Source of the DNA: Bradyrhizobium diazoefficiens | Lineage (GTDB): Bacteria > Pseudomonadota > Alphaproteobacteria > Rhizobiales > Xanthobacteraceae | Assembly (NCBI RefSeq): GCF_016612535.1 | Contig: NZ_JAENXS010000001.1 | Span: 434,001-498,000 of the forward strand | Length of the DNA stretch: 64,000 nucleotides | Reading direction: 5' to 3' | Shown: piece by piece, positions 34,557 to 43,333 of the stretch | Layout: each line of letters opens with the position of its first letter | Numbering within the stretch: position 1 is the stretch's first letter | Made by a program: the position numbers and the translations under genes | The notes under the pieces: generated by a model | Database searches by the model: none | The model's input: the letters and a program-made list of their open reading frames with translations, nothing else | What the model was told of the DNA's origin: nothing

Positions 34557-35192
34557 ATGAGCACAAGCAGCGTCAACGTCGTCGCCCACCCCTTGGTCCA
34601 GCACAAGCTTTCCCTGATGCGGGAGAAGGATCGCTCGACCAAGAGCTTTCGCGAGATCCTGAACGAGATCGGGATGCTGCTCGGCTACGAGGTGACGCGC
34701 GACCTGCCGCTGGAGCTGGTCGAGATCGAGACGCCGATCTCGCCGATGCAGGCGCCGAAGATCGCCGGCAAGAAGCTCACGCTGGCGCCGATCCTGCGTG
34801 CTGGCGTCGGCTTCCTCGACGGCATGCTGGCGCTGATGCCTTCGGCCCGCATCGCCCATATCGGGCTCTACCGCGACCCCGATACATTGCAGGCCGTGGA
34901 ATATTACTTCAAGGCGCCGCAGGACCTGTCCGACCGCACCGTGATCCTGATGGACCCGATGCTGGCGACCGGCAATTCGGCCTGCGCCGGCGCGTCCCTG
35001 CTCAAGGATCGCGGCGCCCGCGACATCCGCTTCGTGTGCCTTCTGGCAGCGCCCGAGGGCATCGCGCAGTTCCAGAGCGAACATCCCGACGTGCCGGTCT
35101 GGACCGCCGCGATCGATGAACGGCTCAACGATCACGGCTACATCGTGCCGGGGCTGGGCGATGCCGGCGACCGGATGTTCGGCACCAAGTAA
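34557..35192 (+). CDS. upp: Uracil phosphoribosyltransferase
   Basis: A 211-residue type-I PRTase of normal length. The motifs are [23 protein letters not shown] at the N-terminus, [15 protein letters not shown] near residue 80, the PRPP loop [14 protein letters not shown] near residue 125, and the uracil-binding [30 protein letters not shown] at the end. It makes UMP from uracil and PRPP for pyrimidine salvage. The start lies in a weak ribosome context; no in-frame alternative suits the family better. Confidence 0.96.
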   Translation: MSTSSVNVVAHPLVQHKLSLMREKDRSTKSFREILNEIGMLLGYEVTRDLPLELVEIETPISPMQAPKIAGKKLTLAPILRAGVGFLDGMLALMPSARIAHIGLYRDPDTLQAVEYYFKAPQDLSDRTVILMDPMLATGNSACAGASLLKDRGARDIRFVCLLAAPEGIAQFQSEHPDVPVWTAAIDERLNDHGYIVPGLGDAGDRMFGTK

Positions 35193-35225
35193 ACAGGTTT
35201 GCGCGATCGGGCTACTCCGGTCGTC

Positions 35226-36794
35226 ATGCACGCCGACGATGTTTCACTGCATTCGCTGATCGGATCGAAGACCGCCACCGATCCCGCCTTCGTGTTCGAG
35301 GGCCAGCCCATCTCGCGCGCGGAATTTTCGCGCAAGGTCGAGCAGACCACGGCATGGCTTGCCGCGCAGGGCATCGGCAACGGCGACGTGGTGGCGATCT
35401 GGCTGGTCAACCGGGTCGAATGGATCGCGCTGCTGTTCGCCGCCGCCCGGCTGGGTGCGGTCGTCGCCGCCGTCAACACGCGCTACCGCAGCGCGGAAGT
35501 GGCGCATCTCCTAAAACTTTCCGGCGCCAAGCTGCTGGTGATGGAGGCGGCGTTCCGCGCGATCGATTTCGCGGCCATTCTCGCCGACATCGCGAGGGAC
35601 GTGGTGCCCGCGCTGCAAAAGCTCGCGGTGGTCGGCGCAGATGCAATCCCCGCGCAATGGCCGTGCATTCAGTTCGATGCGTTCGATCAGCCTTATCCAT
35701 CGGCACCCACCCAGGATGACGTCGATCTCCCGGTGCTGCTCTACACCACATCGGGCACGACCAAAGGACCAAAACTGGTCGCGCATTCGCAGCGGACGCT
35801 GGCAACCCACGCCAACTCCGTTGCCAAGGCGCTGCAGCTGTCCCCGCCACACCATTCGCTGCTGGCGATGTTGCCGTTCTGCGGCACGTTCGGCATGACC
35901 AGCCTGCTCGGCTTCATCGCTGCGGGCGCGGCCGTCCACGCGCTCGATGCGTTCGAGGCGGCGCCGGCGCTGACAATTCTCAGCGAACGGAAGATCACGC
36001 ATACTTTCGGCTCCGACGAGATGTTCCGCCGCATCCTCGCTCTTACCGACGCGCCGCGGCCGTTCCCGCATCTCGAAGTCTGCGGCTTTGCCGCGTTCCA
36101 GCCCGGCTGGCGCGAGCTTGCCAATGAAGCCGATGCGCGCGGCATGCCGTTACACGGTCTCTATGGCTCGAGCGAGGTGCAGGCGCTGTTCGCGATCGCC
36201 CGCGCCAGCGACGCCTTTGCCGATCGCATCGAGGGCGGCGGCTGGCCGATGTCACCCGACGCCAAGGTGCGCATACGCGACACCGAGACCGGTGAGCTTG
36301 CGGCCGACGGCATCTCCGGCGAGATCGAGATCAGGGCGCCATCGTGCTTCCTCGGCTATTTCAACAACCCCGAGGCAACACGCGATGCGATCACCGCCGA
36401 CGGCTTCTTCCGTACCGGCGACATCGGCCGGCTTCGCGACGACGCCTTCGTCTATGAAACTCGCGCGGGCGATGCCATGCGGCTCGGCGGCTTCCTGGTC
36501 GGGCCCGGCGAGATCGAGGACGAACTCAAGCTGTGTGCCGGTGTTGCCGATGCCCAGGTCGTTGCGGTCGATCTCGAGGGCCAGGCGCGCTGCGTCGCCT
36601 TCGTGATTCCGGCTGGTGCGCCGCCACAGCAGGAGACGTTGGTCGCGCGCTTGCGCGAGCGGCTCGCCGGTTACAAGATCCCGGCGCGGATCTATGCCGT
36701 GGATACCTTCCCGGTCACCGACAGCGCCAACGGCGTCAAAATCCAGCGCGTCCGGCTCCGCGCCATGGCGATGGAACGGATCGCGGCCGAATAG
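35226..36794 (+). CDS. AMP-dependent acyl-CoA synthetase/ligase
   Basis: A 522-residue ANL-superfamily enzyme. The phosphate loop is YTTSGTTKGPKL near residue 180; other motifs are LYGSSEVQALF (A5) near 310, FFRTGDIGRL (A7) near 395, and NGVKIQRVRL with the C-terminal catalytic Lys. It would activate a carboxylic acid to acyl-AMP and then acyl-CoA; the substrate cannot be read. ATG 35226 is preferred to a TTG at 35199. It converges on flgL with a 2-base gap and is unlikely to be functionally tied to it. Confidence 0.85.
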   Translation: MHADDVSLHSLIGSKTATDPAFVFEGQPISRAEFSRKVEQTTAWLAAQGIGNGDVVAIWLVNRVEWIALLFAAARLGAVVAAVNTRYRSAEVAHLLKLSGAKLLVMEAAFRAIDFAAILADIARDVVPALQKLAVVGADAIPAQWPCIQFDAFDQPYPSAPTQDDVDLPVLLYTTSGTTKGPKLVAHSQRTLATHANSVAKALQLSPPHHSLLAMLPFCGTFGMTSLLGFIAAGAAVHALDAFEAAPALTILSERKITHTFGSDEMFRRILALTDAPRPFPHLEVCGFAAFQPGWRELANEADARGMPLHGLYGSSEVQALFAIARASDAFADRIEGGGWPMSPDAKVRIRDTETGELAADGISGEIEIRAPSCFLGYFNNPEATRDAITADGFFRTGDIGRLRDDAFVYETRAGDAMRLGGFLVGPGEIEDELKLCAGVADAQVVAVDLEGQARCVAFVIPAGAPPQQETLVARLRERLAGYKIPARIYAVDTFPVTDSANGVKIQRVRLRAMAMERIAAE

Positions 36795-36796
36795 GC

Positions 36797-37708
36797 CTAT
36801 TTCAGATAGCTCGCGAGATTCATGCTGAGGATCTTGGACATTGCCGAATAGGACGCGCTGAGCTGCGCCTGATAGGTCGAGAGCTGCGCGGTGATGGCCG
36901 CGACGTCGACGCCGGTGAGGTCGTTCGACACGCTCTCGGCATAGCTCTTGTAGTCGCTCTGGCGGGCGCTCGCCGTCTCGATCGCGGACGCCGAGCTGGA
37001 GAGCTTCGCCTGCACGGCGGCGGTATCGTCGAGCGCTGTGCTGGCGAGATTGAGCGCGCTGGAGATGTCCGAGGACGACAACGAGGTGCTATTGGCCACG
37101 AATTTCAGCACCCGCATCACCTCCTCGAACGCCGAATTGTCGGCGGTGACGCCATAGGACACCGTATCGTCGGCCGCGACGCGCACCGAGGCGATCTCAT
37201 CATCGCCGTTGTAGTAGCTGGTGTCGGCTGTCGTGGTGGAGCCGGTGCCCGATGCAAAGCTGGTGAGATCGACCGGCGCCGTGTTGGTCTTGCCGCCGCC
37301 AAAGACGTACTGGCCGTCATACTGCGTGTTCATCAGCGAGCCCATCTCTTCCAGCATCTGCTGGGCGGACGAGATCACGGAGGTCGTTTCTGTCGAGCTT
37401 CCGGTCGAGGCGGCGCTCAGCTGCGAGCGGAGCTGCGTGATGATGTCGGTCATCGAGCCGACGGCCGAATACATCACCTGGACCTTGCTGTCGGCGAGGC
37501 TGGCCGCATCGACATAGGACTGCGCGCGCGTCACCGAGACCTGGAGATTGACGACATGCTGCGCGTTCGAGCCGTAACCGCCGAAATCGGTCGAGACGAC
37601 GCCCGACGATTCCTGGACCTGCTCGTTGGCCATCACCGATTCGACGCGCATCGCATCCGCAATCATCTTGCTCGACTGGGCGAATGTGGCAATCCGCATC
37701 GCGACCAT
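36797..37708 (-). CDS. flgL: Flagellar hook-filament junction protein FlgL
   Basis: A 303-residue protein with flagellin-like coiled-coil ends: MRIATFAQSSKMIADAMRVESVMANEQVQESSG at the N-terminus (in two halves) and a C-terminal AITAQLSTYQAQLSASYSAMSKILSMNLASYLK-type helix. The middle is Ser/Thr/Asp-rich. It caps the junction between FlgK and the filament and is secreted through the flagellar export channel. Start ATG 37708 has GGGAG seven bases upstream; an ATG three codons later is possible. It is the last gene of the flgD-to-flgL run, 18 bases after flgK. Confidence 0.88.
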   Translation of the reverse strand: MVAMRIATFAQSSKMIADAMRVESVMANEQVQESSGVVSTDFGGYGSNAQHVVNLQVSVTRAQSYVDAASLADSKVQVMYSAVGSMTDIITQLRSQLSAASTGSSTETTSVISSAQQMLEEMGSLMNTQYDGQYVFGGGKTNTAPVDLTSFASGTGSTTTADTSYYNGDDEIASVRVAADDTVSYGVTADNSAFEEVMRVLKFVANSTSLSSSDISSALNLASTALDDTAAVQAKLSSSASAIETASARQSDYKSYAESVSNDLTGVDVAAITAQLSTYQAQLSASYSAMSKILSMNLASYLK

Positions 37709-37726
37709 GGGCTTGCTCCCCGCGCT

Positions 37727-39502
37727 TTAGGACGACTGCACGGCGGTCATAAGCGCCGAGAACATCGTGTTGATGGCCGAGATCAGCGCGGATGCCGCCG
37801 AATACTGGTTCTGGAGCGTGCTCAGATTGGCCGATTCCTCGTCGAGATTGACGCCCGACTGCGACGACAGCGAGCTTGCATAGGTCGACTGCGCCGTCTC
37901 CTTGGCGGTGTAATTGGTGGACGCCTGCGAGGACTTGCTCGCGACGTCCGCCACGATGGTCGAGGCGTAGTCGGCAAAGGAGCCGGTGGTGGCGGCGAGC
38001 CCTCCGGTGGACGAAAACTTCCGGGAGGCCGTCAATGCGCTGTAGAACGCGTTGACCACGGTCGCCGACCCTGACGTCAGCACATTGCTGCCGACCGTGA
38101 GGCTCGACGAGGAGTCCAGCGTCGCGAGCTGCAGCCCGTCGGTGCCGGACAAGACGCTGGTGTTGACCGCGATATCCGACGCGCTCGTTCCGGTCACGAG
38201 ATCGTTGAGACCGAAATAGTCGGAAAATCCTTCGCTCGAGCTGCCGACCGAACTGGTCATCTCGTTGATGGCGACGCCGTTGCCCGAGGCGGTGGCCGTA
38301 ATCGAGAGATGGCCGTTCGCATCGACCGACGCCGACATCCCGGAAATGCCATTGATGGCGGTGACGAGATCGCCGACCGTGGAATAGGACGAGAGATCGA
38401 GATCGCCGTAGGAGACCAGATTGCCGCTCTGGTCGGTGACGGCCAGGCGCACCGTACCGGTGGCAGACAGCGCCGTGCTGCTGGTGACGTCGGTCGTCCC
38501 TGTCAGAGCCGTCGGCGCCGGCACCGGGGACGCGCTGTTCGAGACCGAGTTGACCGCGGAGGCAAGCTGCGTTGCGAGCAGGTCGAGCTGGGACTGCGCC
38601 GCCGGCAGGGTCTTGTCGCGCAGCGCAATGAGCGCGCCGACGTCGCCTCCGGTGATCTGGGAGGTGATGTCGACGCCGTTCACCGTGATCGCGCTGAAAC
38701 CGCTCGACGAAGAACCGGCCGTGTAGGTCGTCGACGACGACACATTGGCTGCGGCCGTATAGCTGATCTTGTGCGCGGAGCTATCGACCAGCGCCTGCCC
38801 GGTCGTCGTGTAGATCTGGAGATCGCCGTTCAACGCCGTATAATAGCTGACGTTCATCTTGGAGGCGACGTCCTGCAGCGCCGTGTTGCGCTGGTCCTCC
38901 AGGTCCGCGGTCGACTGGCCGGTTGCGGCCGTCTGCTTGATCTCCGCGTTCAGATCCGCGATGTTCTGCAAGTCCGAGTTGACGTCGTCGATCGAGGACG
39001 AAATGTCCTGGTCGGCATTGGAGCGGAGCTTCTGGATGCCGCTCGAGGTCTCCCGCAACTGGCTGGTGACGTCGTCGAGCGCGCTGACGACATTGGATTG
39101 CAGCGAGGCGCTGCTGGGCGTGCTCGCCAGCGACGACAGCGCCGATTCCAGCGAGGCGATGCTGTTGGCAAGCGAGGTCCCGGTCGACGAGCTATCGGTG
39201 CTGCTGGTCGAGCCGTAGAGTTTCTCGAGCGAGGTCAGATAGGTATTCGTCGTGTCCGCTGAGCCGAGATCGGACGTCGCACTGACCAGCGACTTCAGCA
39301 GCAGTTTGTCGATGGTCGAGGTGATGCCCGTCACCGTAACGCCGGTACCGACGCCGTTGGTGACGCTGCTCGACTGATTTGCGGTCTTCTTGGTATAGCC
39401 CGTCGTGTCGGCGTTCGAAATGTTCGACGACGTCACGCTGATCTGGACCGACGTGGACGACAGGCCACTGAAGGCGATCGATTGTGCGATATCGAGCGAC
39501 AC
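37727..39502 (-). CDS. flgK: Flagellar hook-associated protein FlgK
   Basis: A 591-residue HAP1. The N-terminus SLDIAQSIAFSGLSSTSVQISVTSSNISNADTTGYTKK is the flagellar rod/hook/HAP signature (NI.N..T.GY). There is a long Ser/Thr-rich variable centre and a C-terminal helix with YAASALISAINTMFSALMTAVQSS character. It joins hook and filament and is exported by the flagellar type III system with a FlgN-type chaperone, apparently the gene just upstream. Confidence 0.92.
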   Translation of the reverse strand: MSLDIAQSIAFSGLSSTSVQISVTSSNISNADTTGYTKKTANQSSSVTNGVGTGVTVTGITSTIDKLLLKSLVSATSDLGSADTTNTYLTSLEKLYGSTSSTDSSSTGTSLANSIASLESALSSLASTPSSASLQSNVVSALDDVTSQLRETSSGIQKLRSNADQDISSSIDDVNSDLQNIADLNAEIKQTAATGQSTADLEDQRNTALQDVASKMNVSYYTALNGDLQIYTTTGQALVDSSAHKISYTAAANVSSSTTYTAGSSSSGFSAITVNGVDITSQITGGDVGALIALRDKTLPAAQSQLDLLATQLASAVNSVSNSASPVPAPTALTGTTDVTSSTALSATGTVRLAVTDQSGNLVSYGDLDLSSYSTVGDLVTAINGISGMSASVDANGHLSITATASGNGVAINEMTSSVGSSSEGFSDYFGLNDLVTGTSASDIAVNTSVLSGTDGLQLATLDSSSSLTVGSNVLTSGSATVVNAFYSALTASRKFSSTGGLAATTGSFADYASTIVADVASKSSQASTNYTAKETAQSTYASSLSSQSGVNLDEESANLSTLQNQYSAASALISAINTMFSALMTAVQSS

Positions 39503-39520
39503 GGCGGGCTCCTCGAACCG

Positions 39521-39976
39521 TCAGGCGCTGCGGCTGGTGCCGCTGGAGACGGCACGTGCGGCGACGCGGCCGGAGGCGCCATAGGGTGACACCGCGGCGA
39601 TCTGCTCGCGGATCGCCTGCATGACGGCCTCGATCCGGCGGTTGCTGGCCTCGATCGCCGCGCGCAGGCGCACCAGGTTTTCGTCCATTGCCGCGCGCAG
39701 CTTCAGGATCCGATCCAAAAGCTGCTCGCGCAGGATCCGGTCGCGCACGTTCAGGGTGGCCGTACCGGCCGCGCACTCGGCGACGGTCCGCTCGAACATC
39801 CCCGCCAGGCGGTTCTTCTCGTCGACCTGCTTCAGGCGTGAGGCCGGCAGCCCCTTGGCAAGCTCGGCATTCTCCTCCGCGACCAGCGCGGTTAACATGT
39901 CGATCAACGCGATCAGCGACTTGATCCGCGCATCGCTATCTGCGGCGTTGGTCCTTTTGGCTTGGGCTACAGTCAT
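39521..39976 (-). CDS. FlgN-like flagellar export chaperone
   Basis: A roughly 151-residue, charged, helical protein (MTVAQAKRTNAADSDARIKSL, LTALVAEENAELAKGLPASRLKQVDEKNRLAGMFE, LRAAMDENLVRLRAAIEASNRRIEAVMQAIREQ). The pattern of two long amphipathic helices with an ENAEL.....L..V.EKNRL motif is that of FlgN, the FlgK/FlgL export chaperone. Position directly before flgK supports this. ATG 39976 has AAGG 8 bases upstream; an ATG two codons earlier (39982) is too close to the ribosome site. Sequence similarity is weak, so context carries much of the call. Confidence 0.7.
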   Translation of the reverse strand: MTVAQAKRTNAADSDARIKSLIALIDMLTALVAEENAELAKGLPASRLKQVDEKNRLAGMFERTVAECAAGTATLNVRDRILREQLLDRILKLRAAMDENLVRLRAAIEASNRRIEAVMQAIREQIAAVSPYGASGRVAARAVSSGTSRSA

Positions 39977-39991
39977 GATCATCGCCTTCTT

Positions 39992-40252
39992 CTAGTTATG
40001 CCGTTTGCCGCGGGCGACCTGCGAGTTGCGCAGATACGCACCGATCGCCGTCGTCCTGACGGTTGCCTGCCTCATCTCGCCCTCGACCATCGCGCATTCC
40101 TTCAAGAGGCTTCGGCGGGTCGTCTCGACGTCGTCGATCAAGGCCAGCAACCGCTTCTGGTCGTTGCCCTTGACCGTTCCTGCCCGCGCGACCAGTCGTC
40201 GCAATTTGCGCAGCAGCGCTTCTCCCGCCGCTTTGGCTTCCTCACCGCGCAT
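39992..40252 (-). CDS. Small helical protein between flgE and the FlgN-like gene
   Basis: An 86-residue, highly charged, probably all-helical protein (MRGEEAKAAGEALLRKLRRL, NDQKRLLALIDDVETTRRSLLKECAMVEGEMRQA). It starts 3 bases after the flgE stop with GAGG just before the ATG and ends about 15 bases before the FlgN-like gene. It has no recognised domain. It resembles a short coiled-coil partner of flagellar chaperones, but that is inference from location and composition. Confidence 0.62.
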   Translation of the reverse strand: MRGEEAKAAGEALLRKLRRLVARAGTVKGNDQKRLLALIDDVETTRRSLLKECAMVEGEMRQATVRTTAIGAYLRNSQVARGKRHN

Positions 40253-40255
40253 GCC

Positions 40256-41521
40256 TCACCTCATCGCCGAGATCAGGGTGTCGTACATCTTGTCCACGGT
40301 GGAGATGACCTGGGAGGCGGCCGAATAGGCCTGCTGCGCCGAGATCATGCTCGAGAACTGGCTGGAGGTGTCGGTGGTCGAGCTCTCCAGCTCGCTGCCG
40401 TAGATCGTGCCCGCGCCGTTCTCGCCCGACGCCTGCAACGCGGCATTTCCCGACGTTACGGTCTCGGAATAGAGCCCGTCGCTGGCGGCGGAAAGCCCGG
40501 TTGGATCGGCAAAGGTTGCCACCGCGATCTTGTAGATCGCGATGGTCTGGCCATTGGAATAGGTGGCGTCGACCACGCCGTTCTTGCCGATCGAGATGCT
40601 GGACAGCTTGCCGTAGGACAAGCCGTCCGAATCGATGCTGGTGACGTTGACGGTCGGCGTGGTCTCACCGGAGGCGTATTGCGTCAGGCCGTCGGTGCCT
40701 CCGGCCGCACCGAGATTCATCGTGATCGTGCTGTCAGCCGCGCCGTCAGTCCAGCCCGTGACCGCGACGGTTGCCGGGCTGGGGCTGGTGCTGGCAAGCG
40801 AGCCGTCGCTGTTGAAGGTGATGGCGATCGTGCCGGAGGCCGTGCCGGTCGCGGTCGTGGTATCCGACGTCGAGGTCGGATCGGCGAAGCTCGCGCTCCA
40901 GGCGTTGGTGCCGGTCTTGGTCCAGGTGACCTGCATCGAATTCGCGGCACCCAGCGAATCGTAGACGGTCATCGAGCTTGTATAGGTGTCGCCGGTCGCG
41001 GCATCCGACGGCAGGTTCGCCGCAATCGTGGTCTTGGTCGTCGCACTGCCGCTGGTCGAAGCGATCTGGGTGTTGATCGCCTGGAGATTGCTCGCCGATT
41101 CATTGCCGACGACATTGCCGTCTGAATCGGTGCGCCATCCCTCCAGGTAGCTGCCGTTGTTCTCGAGATAGCCGGCATTGTCGGTCGAGAAGGCGCCGTT
41201 GCGGGTGTAGGAGGTGATGCCGCCCGATGTGGCACTGGTCACGACCAAGAAGCCGGAGCCCTGGATCGCAATGTCGGTGGCGTTAGAGGTCGCGGCGAGT
41301 AGGCCCTGCTGGGTGATGTTGGCCCGGCCTGAGACGGTGACGCCGCCCGAGGCATAGGAGGTCGCGTTGCTCGACGCAGTGACGAGGTCGTCGAACATCG
41401 CCGACGTCGTCTTGTAGCCCGTCGTGCTGGTATTGGCGATGTTGTCGCTGATCATCGACAGGGACTGGCTCTGCGCGCTGAGCGCTGAGATCGCCGAAGA
41501 GAGGGCACCGGTGAGACTCAT
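40256..41521 (-). CDS. flgE: Flagellar hook protein FlgE
   Basis: A 421-residue hook protein. The N-terminal SLTGALSSAISALSAQSQSLSMISDNIANTSTTGYKTTSAMF carries the rod/hook signature; a Ser/Thr/Asp-rich central domain follows, and the C-terminus (LESSTTDTSSQFSSMISAQQAYSAASQVISTVDKMYDTLISAMR) is the typical FlgE/FlgG helix. It polymerises to form the hook. It lies 31 bases downstream of flgD, whose product is the hook cap, in the same operon. Confidence 0.93.
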   Translation of the reverse strand: MSLTGALSSAISALSAQSQSLSMISDNIANTSTTGYKTTSAMFDDLVTASSNATSYASGGVTVSGRANITQQGLLAATSNATDIAIQGSGFLVVTSATSGGITSYTRNGAFSTDNAGYLENNGSYLEGWRTDSDGNVVGNESASNLQAINTQIASTSGSATTKTTIAANLPSDAATGDTYTSSMTVYDSLGAANSMQVTWTKTGTNAWSASFADPTSTSDTTTATGTASGTIAITFNSDGSLASTSPSPATVAVTGWTDGAADSTITMNLGAAGGTDGLTQYASGETTPTVNVTSIDSDGLSYGKLSSISIGKNGVVDATYSNGQTIAIYKIAVATFADPTGLSAASDGLYSETVTSGNAALQASGENGAGTIYGSELESSTTDTSSQFSSMISAQQAYSAASQVISTVDKMYDTLISAMR

Positions 41522-41552
41522 GATGTAACTCCAGGGAAATCGGGTCGCGGGA

Positions 41553-42221
41553 TCAGGACGTCACGCCGATGATGTCGGCGGCGCTGACGGAGACGCCGTT
41601 CACGGTCAGCGACGGCGTGGATGTCGAAGTGTCGATGCCGGTCACCGTGCCGGTGACGGTCGTGTAGTTGAGCACCGAGTTGCCGGCGGAGTCCGTCGCG
41701 GTCACCGCGATAGTGTACTGGCCACCGTCGGTGAGCTGGGTGCCGCTGGAATTCTTGCCGTCCCAGGTGAAAGTGTTCGAGCCTGAATTGCCGGTCCCGG
41801 TGCCGGTGTAGACGACGTTGCCCGAGGAATCCGAAACGCTGATAGAGACGTTCGAGGCGGCCGAGGACAGCGAGTAGCCGAACGTCGCCGAGCCGTTGCT
41901 CAAGGTCGACGTGTCGGTCTTTGCCTCGACGGTGTGGCCGATATAGTTGACGGAGTTCAGCGTCACGAGGCTCGAGAAAGCGCTCGATAACGAGGTCAAA
42001 TTGGAGTTGATCGACTGCTGCTGGCTGAAATTGGCATAGGACGAGAGCTGGTTGATGAAATCGGTGGTCGACGTCGCGTTCAGCGGATCCTGGTTCTGAA
42101 GCTCACTGACGAGCAGGCTCAGGAAATCGCTCGACGTCAGCGTCGAGCTGGACGACGTGCTCGACGAAGACGATGTCGTCGTGGTCGCAGTCGTTGCAGA
42201 ACTCGTTGCGGAAACTGTCAT
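41553..42221 (-). CDS. flgD: Flagellar hook-capping protein FlgD
   Basis: A 222-residue protein with the FlgD N-terminal motif LTSSDFLSLLVSELQNQDPLNATSTTDFINQLSSYANFSQQQSINSNL (residues about 28-75, in pieces), then a FlgD Ig-like beta domain (FTWDGKNSSGTQLTDGGQYTIAVTATD) near residue 150. It caps the growing hook and is required for FlgE assembly. It is the first gene of the flgD-flgE-flgK-flgL run and has a 240-base upstream region with an inverted repeat. Confidence 0.92.
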   Translation of the reverse strand: MTVSATSSATTATTTTSSSSSTSSSSTLTSSDFLSLLVSELQNQDPLNATSTTDFINQLSSYANFSQQQSINSNLTSLSSAFSSLVTLNSVNYIGHTVEAKTDTSTLSNGSATFGYSLSSAASNVSISVSDSSGNVVYTGTGTGNSGSNTFTWDGKNSSGTQLTDGGQYTIAVTATDSAGNSVLNYTTVTGTVTGIDTSTSTPSLTVNGVSVSAADIIGVTS

Positions 42222-42462
42222 CAGAAACTCCGGCTTTCTCGTGCAGCCACCGACAGGGATGTCGGTCAGTGCGCTTGAAATCTGTGTGCTGATGAAACGC
42301 GTGGTCGCGCCGATTCAGGCGGGGATTCGCCGTTGCGAAAATTGCTTTCGACACGGAAAAATCTGCCGCGTGCGCAGTGTCGCGCTGACGAAAATGCGCA
42401 GCCGCTCGCTCGTGTCGGCGCGCGCAAAATCATGCGGATCGGAATGTCAGAAAAAGAGCCGT
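42222..42462. promoter_or_regulatory. Leader and promoter region upstream of flgD
   Basis: This 241-base gap precedes flgD on the minus strand. At 42249-42266 it contains a perfect inverted repeat, ACCGACA-GGGA-TGTCGGT (7-bp arms), whose near edge is 28 bases before the flgD start; it could be an operator or a 5' leader hairpin. Further out, TGCGAAAATTGC near 42336 resembles half of a 14-bp palindrome found near the flagellin gene. No classical sigma-54 or sigma-28 element is clear. Confidence 0.4.
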
Positions 42463-42735
42463 TCAGCTCCCTGCCGTCTCGCCTTCGGTGCGCGGCTCGG
42501 CCGTGTCGCTTGTCATTTTCGCAGCCGCCGCGGCGATACGGTCGGCGAGCCCTGCGGGTGCCCGCACTGGAGGTGCCGCGAGCGCCTGGCGCAGGGCGCG
42601 CATCTCCTCCAGCAAGGCCTGGGCAGAGGAGGAACGCTTCAGCAGCTCTTCGGCAGGCAAGCGCCGGTCGTCGGGCCAGAGGGAGAGATCCTCGCCCAGC
42701 CGGTCGATCAGTTCCTCAAACTCGGTGACGTCCAT
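42463..42735 (-). CDS. WPD-motif small protein between fliS and flgD
   Basis: A 90-residue acidic helical protein: MDVTEFEELIDRLGEDLSLW, then PDDRRLPAEELLKRSSSAQALLEEMRALRQALAAPP. The layout, an N-terminal helix, G.DLS.WPD, then AEELL..S..A..LLEE...L, is one I recall in short proteins encoded beside ECF sigma factors in alphaproteobacteria, where they are thought to act with the sigma factor. Here it lies in a flagellar cluster with an ECF sigma gene 3.3 kb away. No direct evidence links them. It starts 169 bases after fliS. Confidence 0.6.
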   Translation of the reverse strand: MDVTEFEELIDRLGEDLSLWPDDRRLPAEELLKRSSSAQALLEEMRALRQALAAPPVRAPAGLADRIAAAAAKMTSDTAEPRTEGETAGS

Positions 42736-42904
42736 CGCCCGCCGATCCCGCCTCGGTCAGGCCCCTCATAAAGCATTGCAGATGCGGCGAAAACCGATTT
42801 CCGGCAGCTTCACGCGCCAAAAGCCCCGGAGCACTACGGAAACGGGCCTAAACTGCGGGGCGGGCGGTCGCCGGAACGCTTCCGCAGTCCGGGCGCCCGT
42901 GGTT

Positions 42905-43333
42905 TCAGCGCGCGCGAGCCGAATCGGCCGGCGTGATCTTGCCGCCCCGCACCGTCGCATCGACGTGCTCCCAGGCCTCCCGCAACTCGGTCACGGCCGC
43001 GATGATCCGCCGAAAACTCGTCGAGGCGTGCGGCCGGCCGAACGCCTTGTGGCTCGCCACGATCAAGCTGTTGTAGGTCTGGAACAGGCGCTCGGCCACC
43101 GTCCCACCCTTGGTGAAGTCGAGATTGTGGCTGAGTCCGCGCAGGATCGCGGTCGCCTTCAGCAGGTAGTCGTGCCCCTCCTCGAAGCGCCGCGCTTCCT
43201 GCGCCGCCAGCGACTTCTGAAGGAAGGTAATCGCACCGCCAAGCAGCATCGAGACCGCCTTCAGCGGCGGCACGCTGGTGGCCGCGCCCCGATAGGCCTG
43301 ATTGGCCATGTACGCCATCGGATTATGCATCAT
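42905..43333 (-). CDS. fliS: Flagellin export chaperone FliS
   Basis: About 142 residues. MANQAYRGAATSVPPLKAVSMLLGGAITFLQKSLAAQEARRFEEGHDYLLKATAILRGLSHNLDF (in pieces) matches FliS: a four-helix bundle with the Y.....S..P...V.MLY-type start and a conserved hydrophobic face. FliS binds the flagellin C-terminus and prevents premature polymerisation. The ATG at 43333 overlaps the fliD stop (TGATG); a TTG one codon earlier is possible. A perfect 10-bp palindrome (CGGGCGCCCG, 42890-42899) follows the stop and may help end the transcript. Confidence 0.85.
   Translation of the reverse strand: MMHNPMAYMANQAYRGAATSVPPLKAVSMLLGGAITFLQKSLAAQEARRFEEGHDYLLKATAILRGLSHNLDFTKGGTVAERLFQTYNSLIVASHKAFGRPHASTSFRRIIAAVTELREAWEHVDATVRGGKITPADSARAR

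Noticed and set aside
36533..38074. 513-aa plus-strand frame across flgL and flgK
   Set aside because: Antisense shadow of Ser/Thr-rich flagellar genes, which produce long Arg/Gly/Asp frames on the opposite strand.
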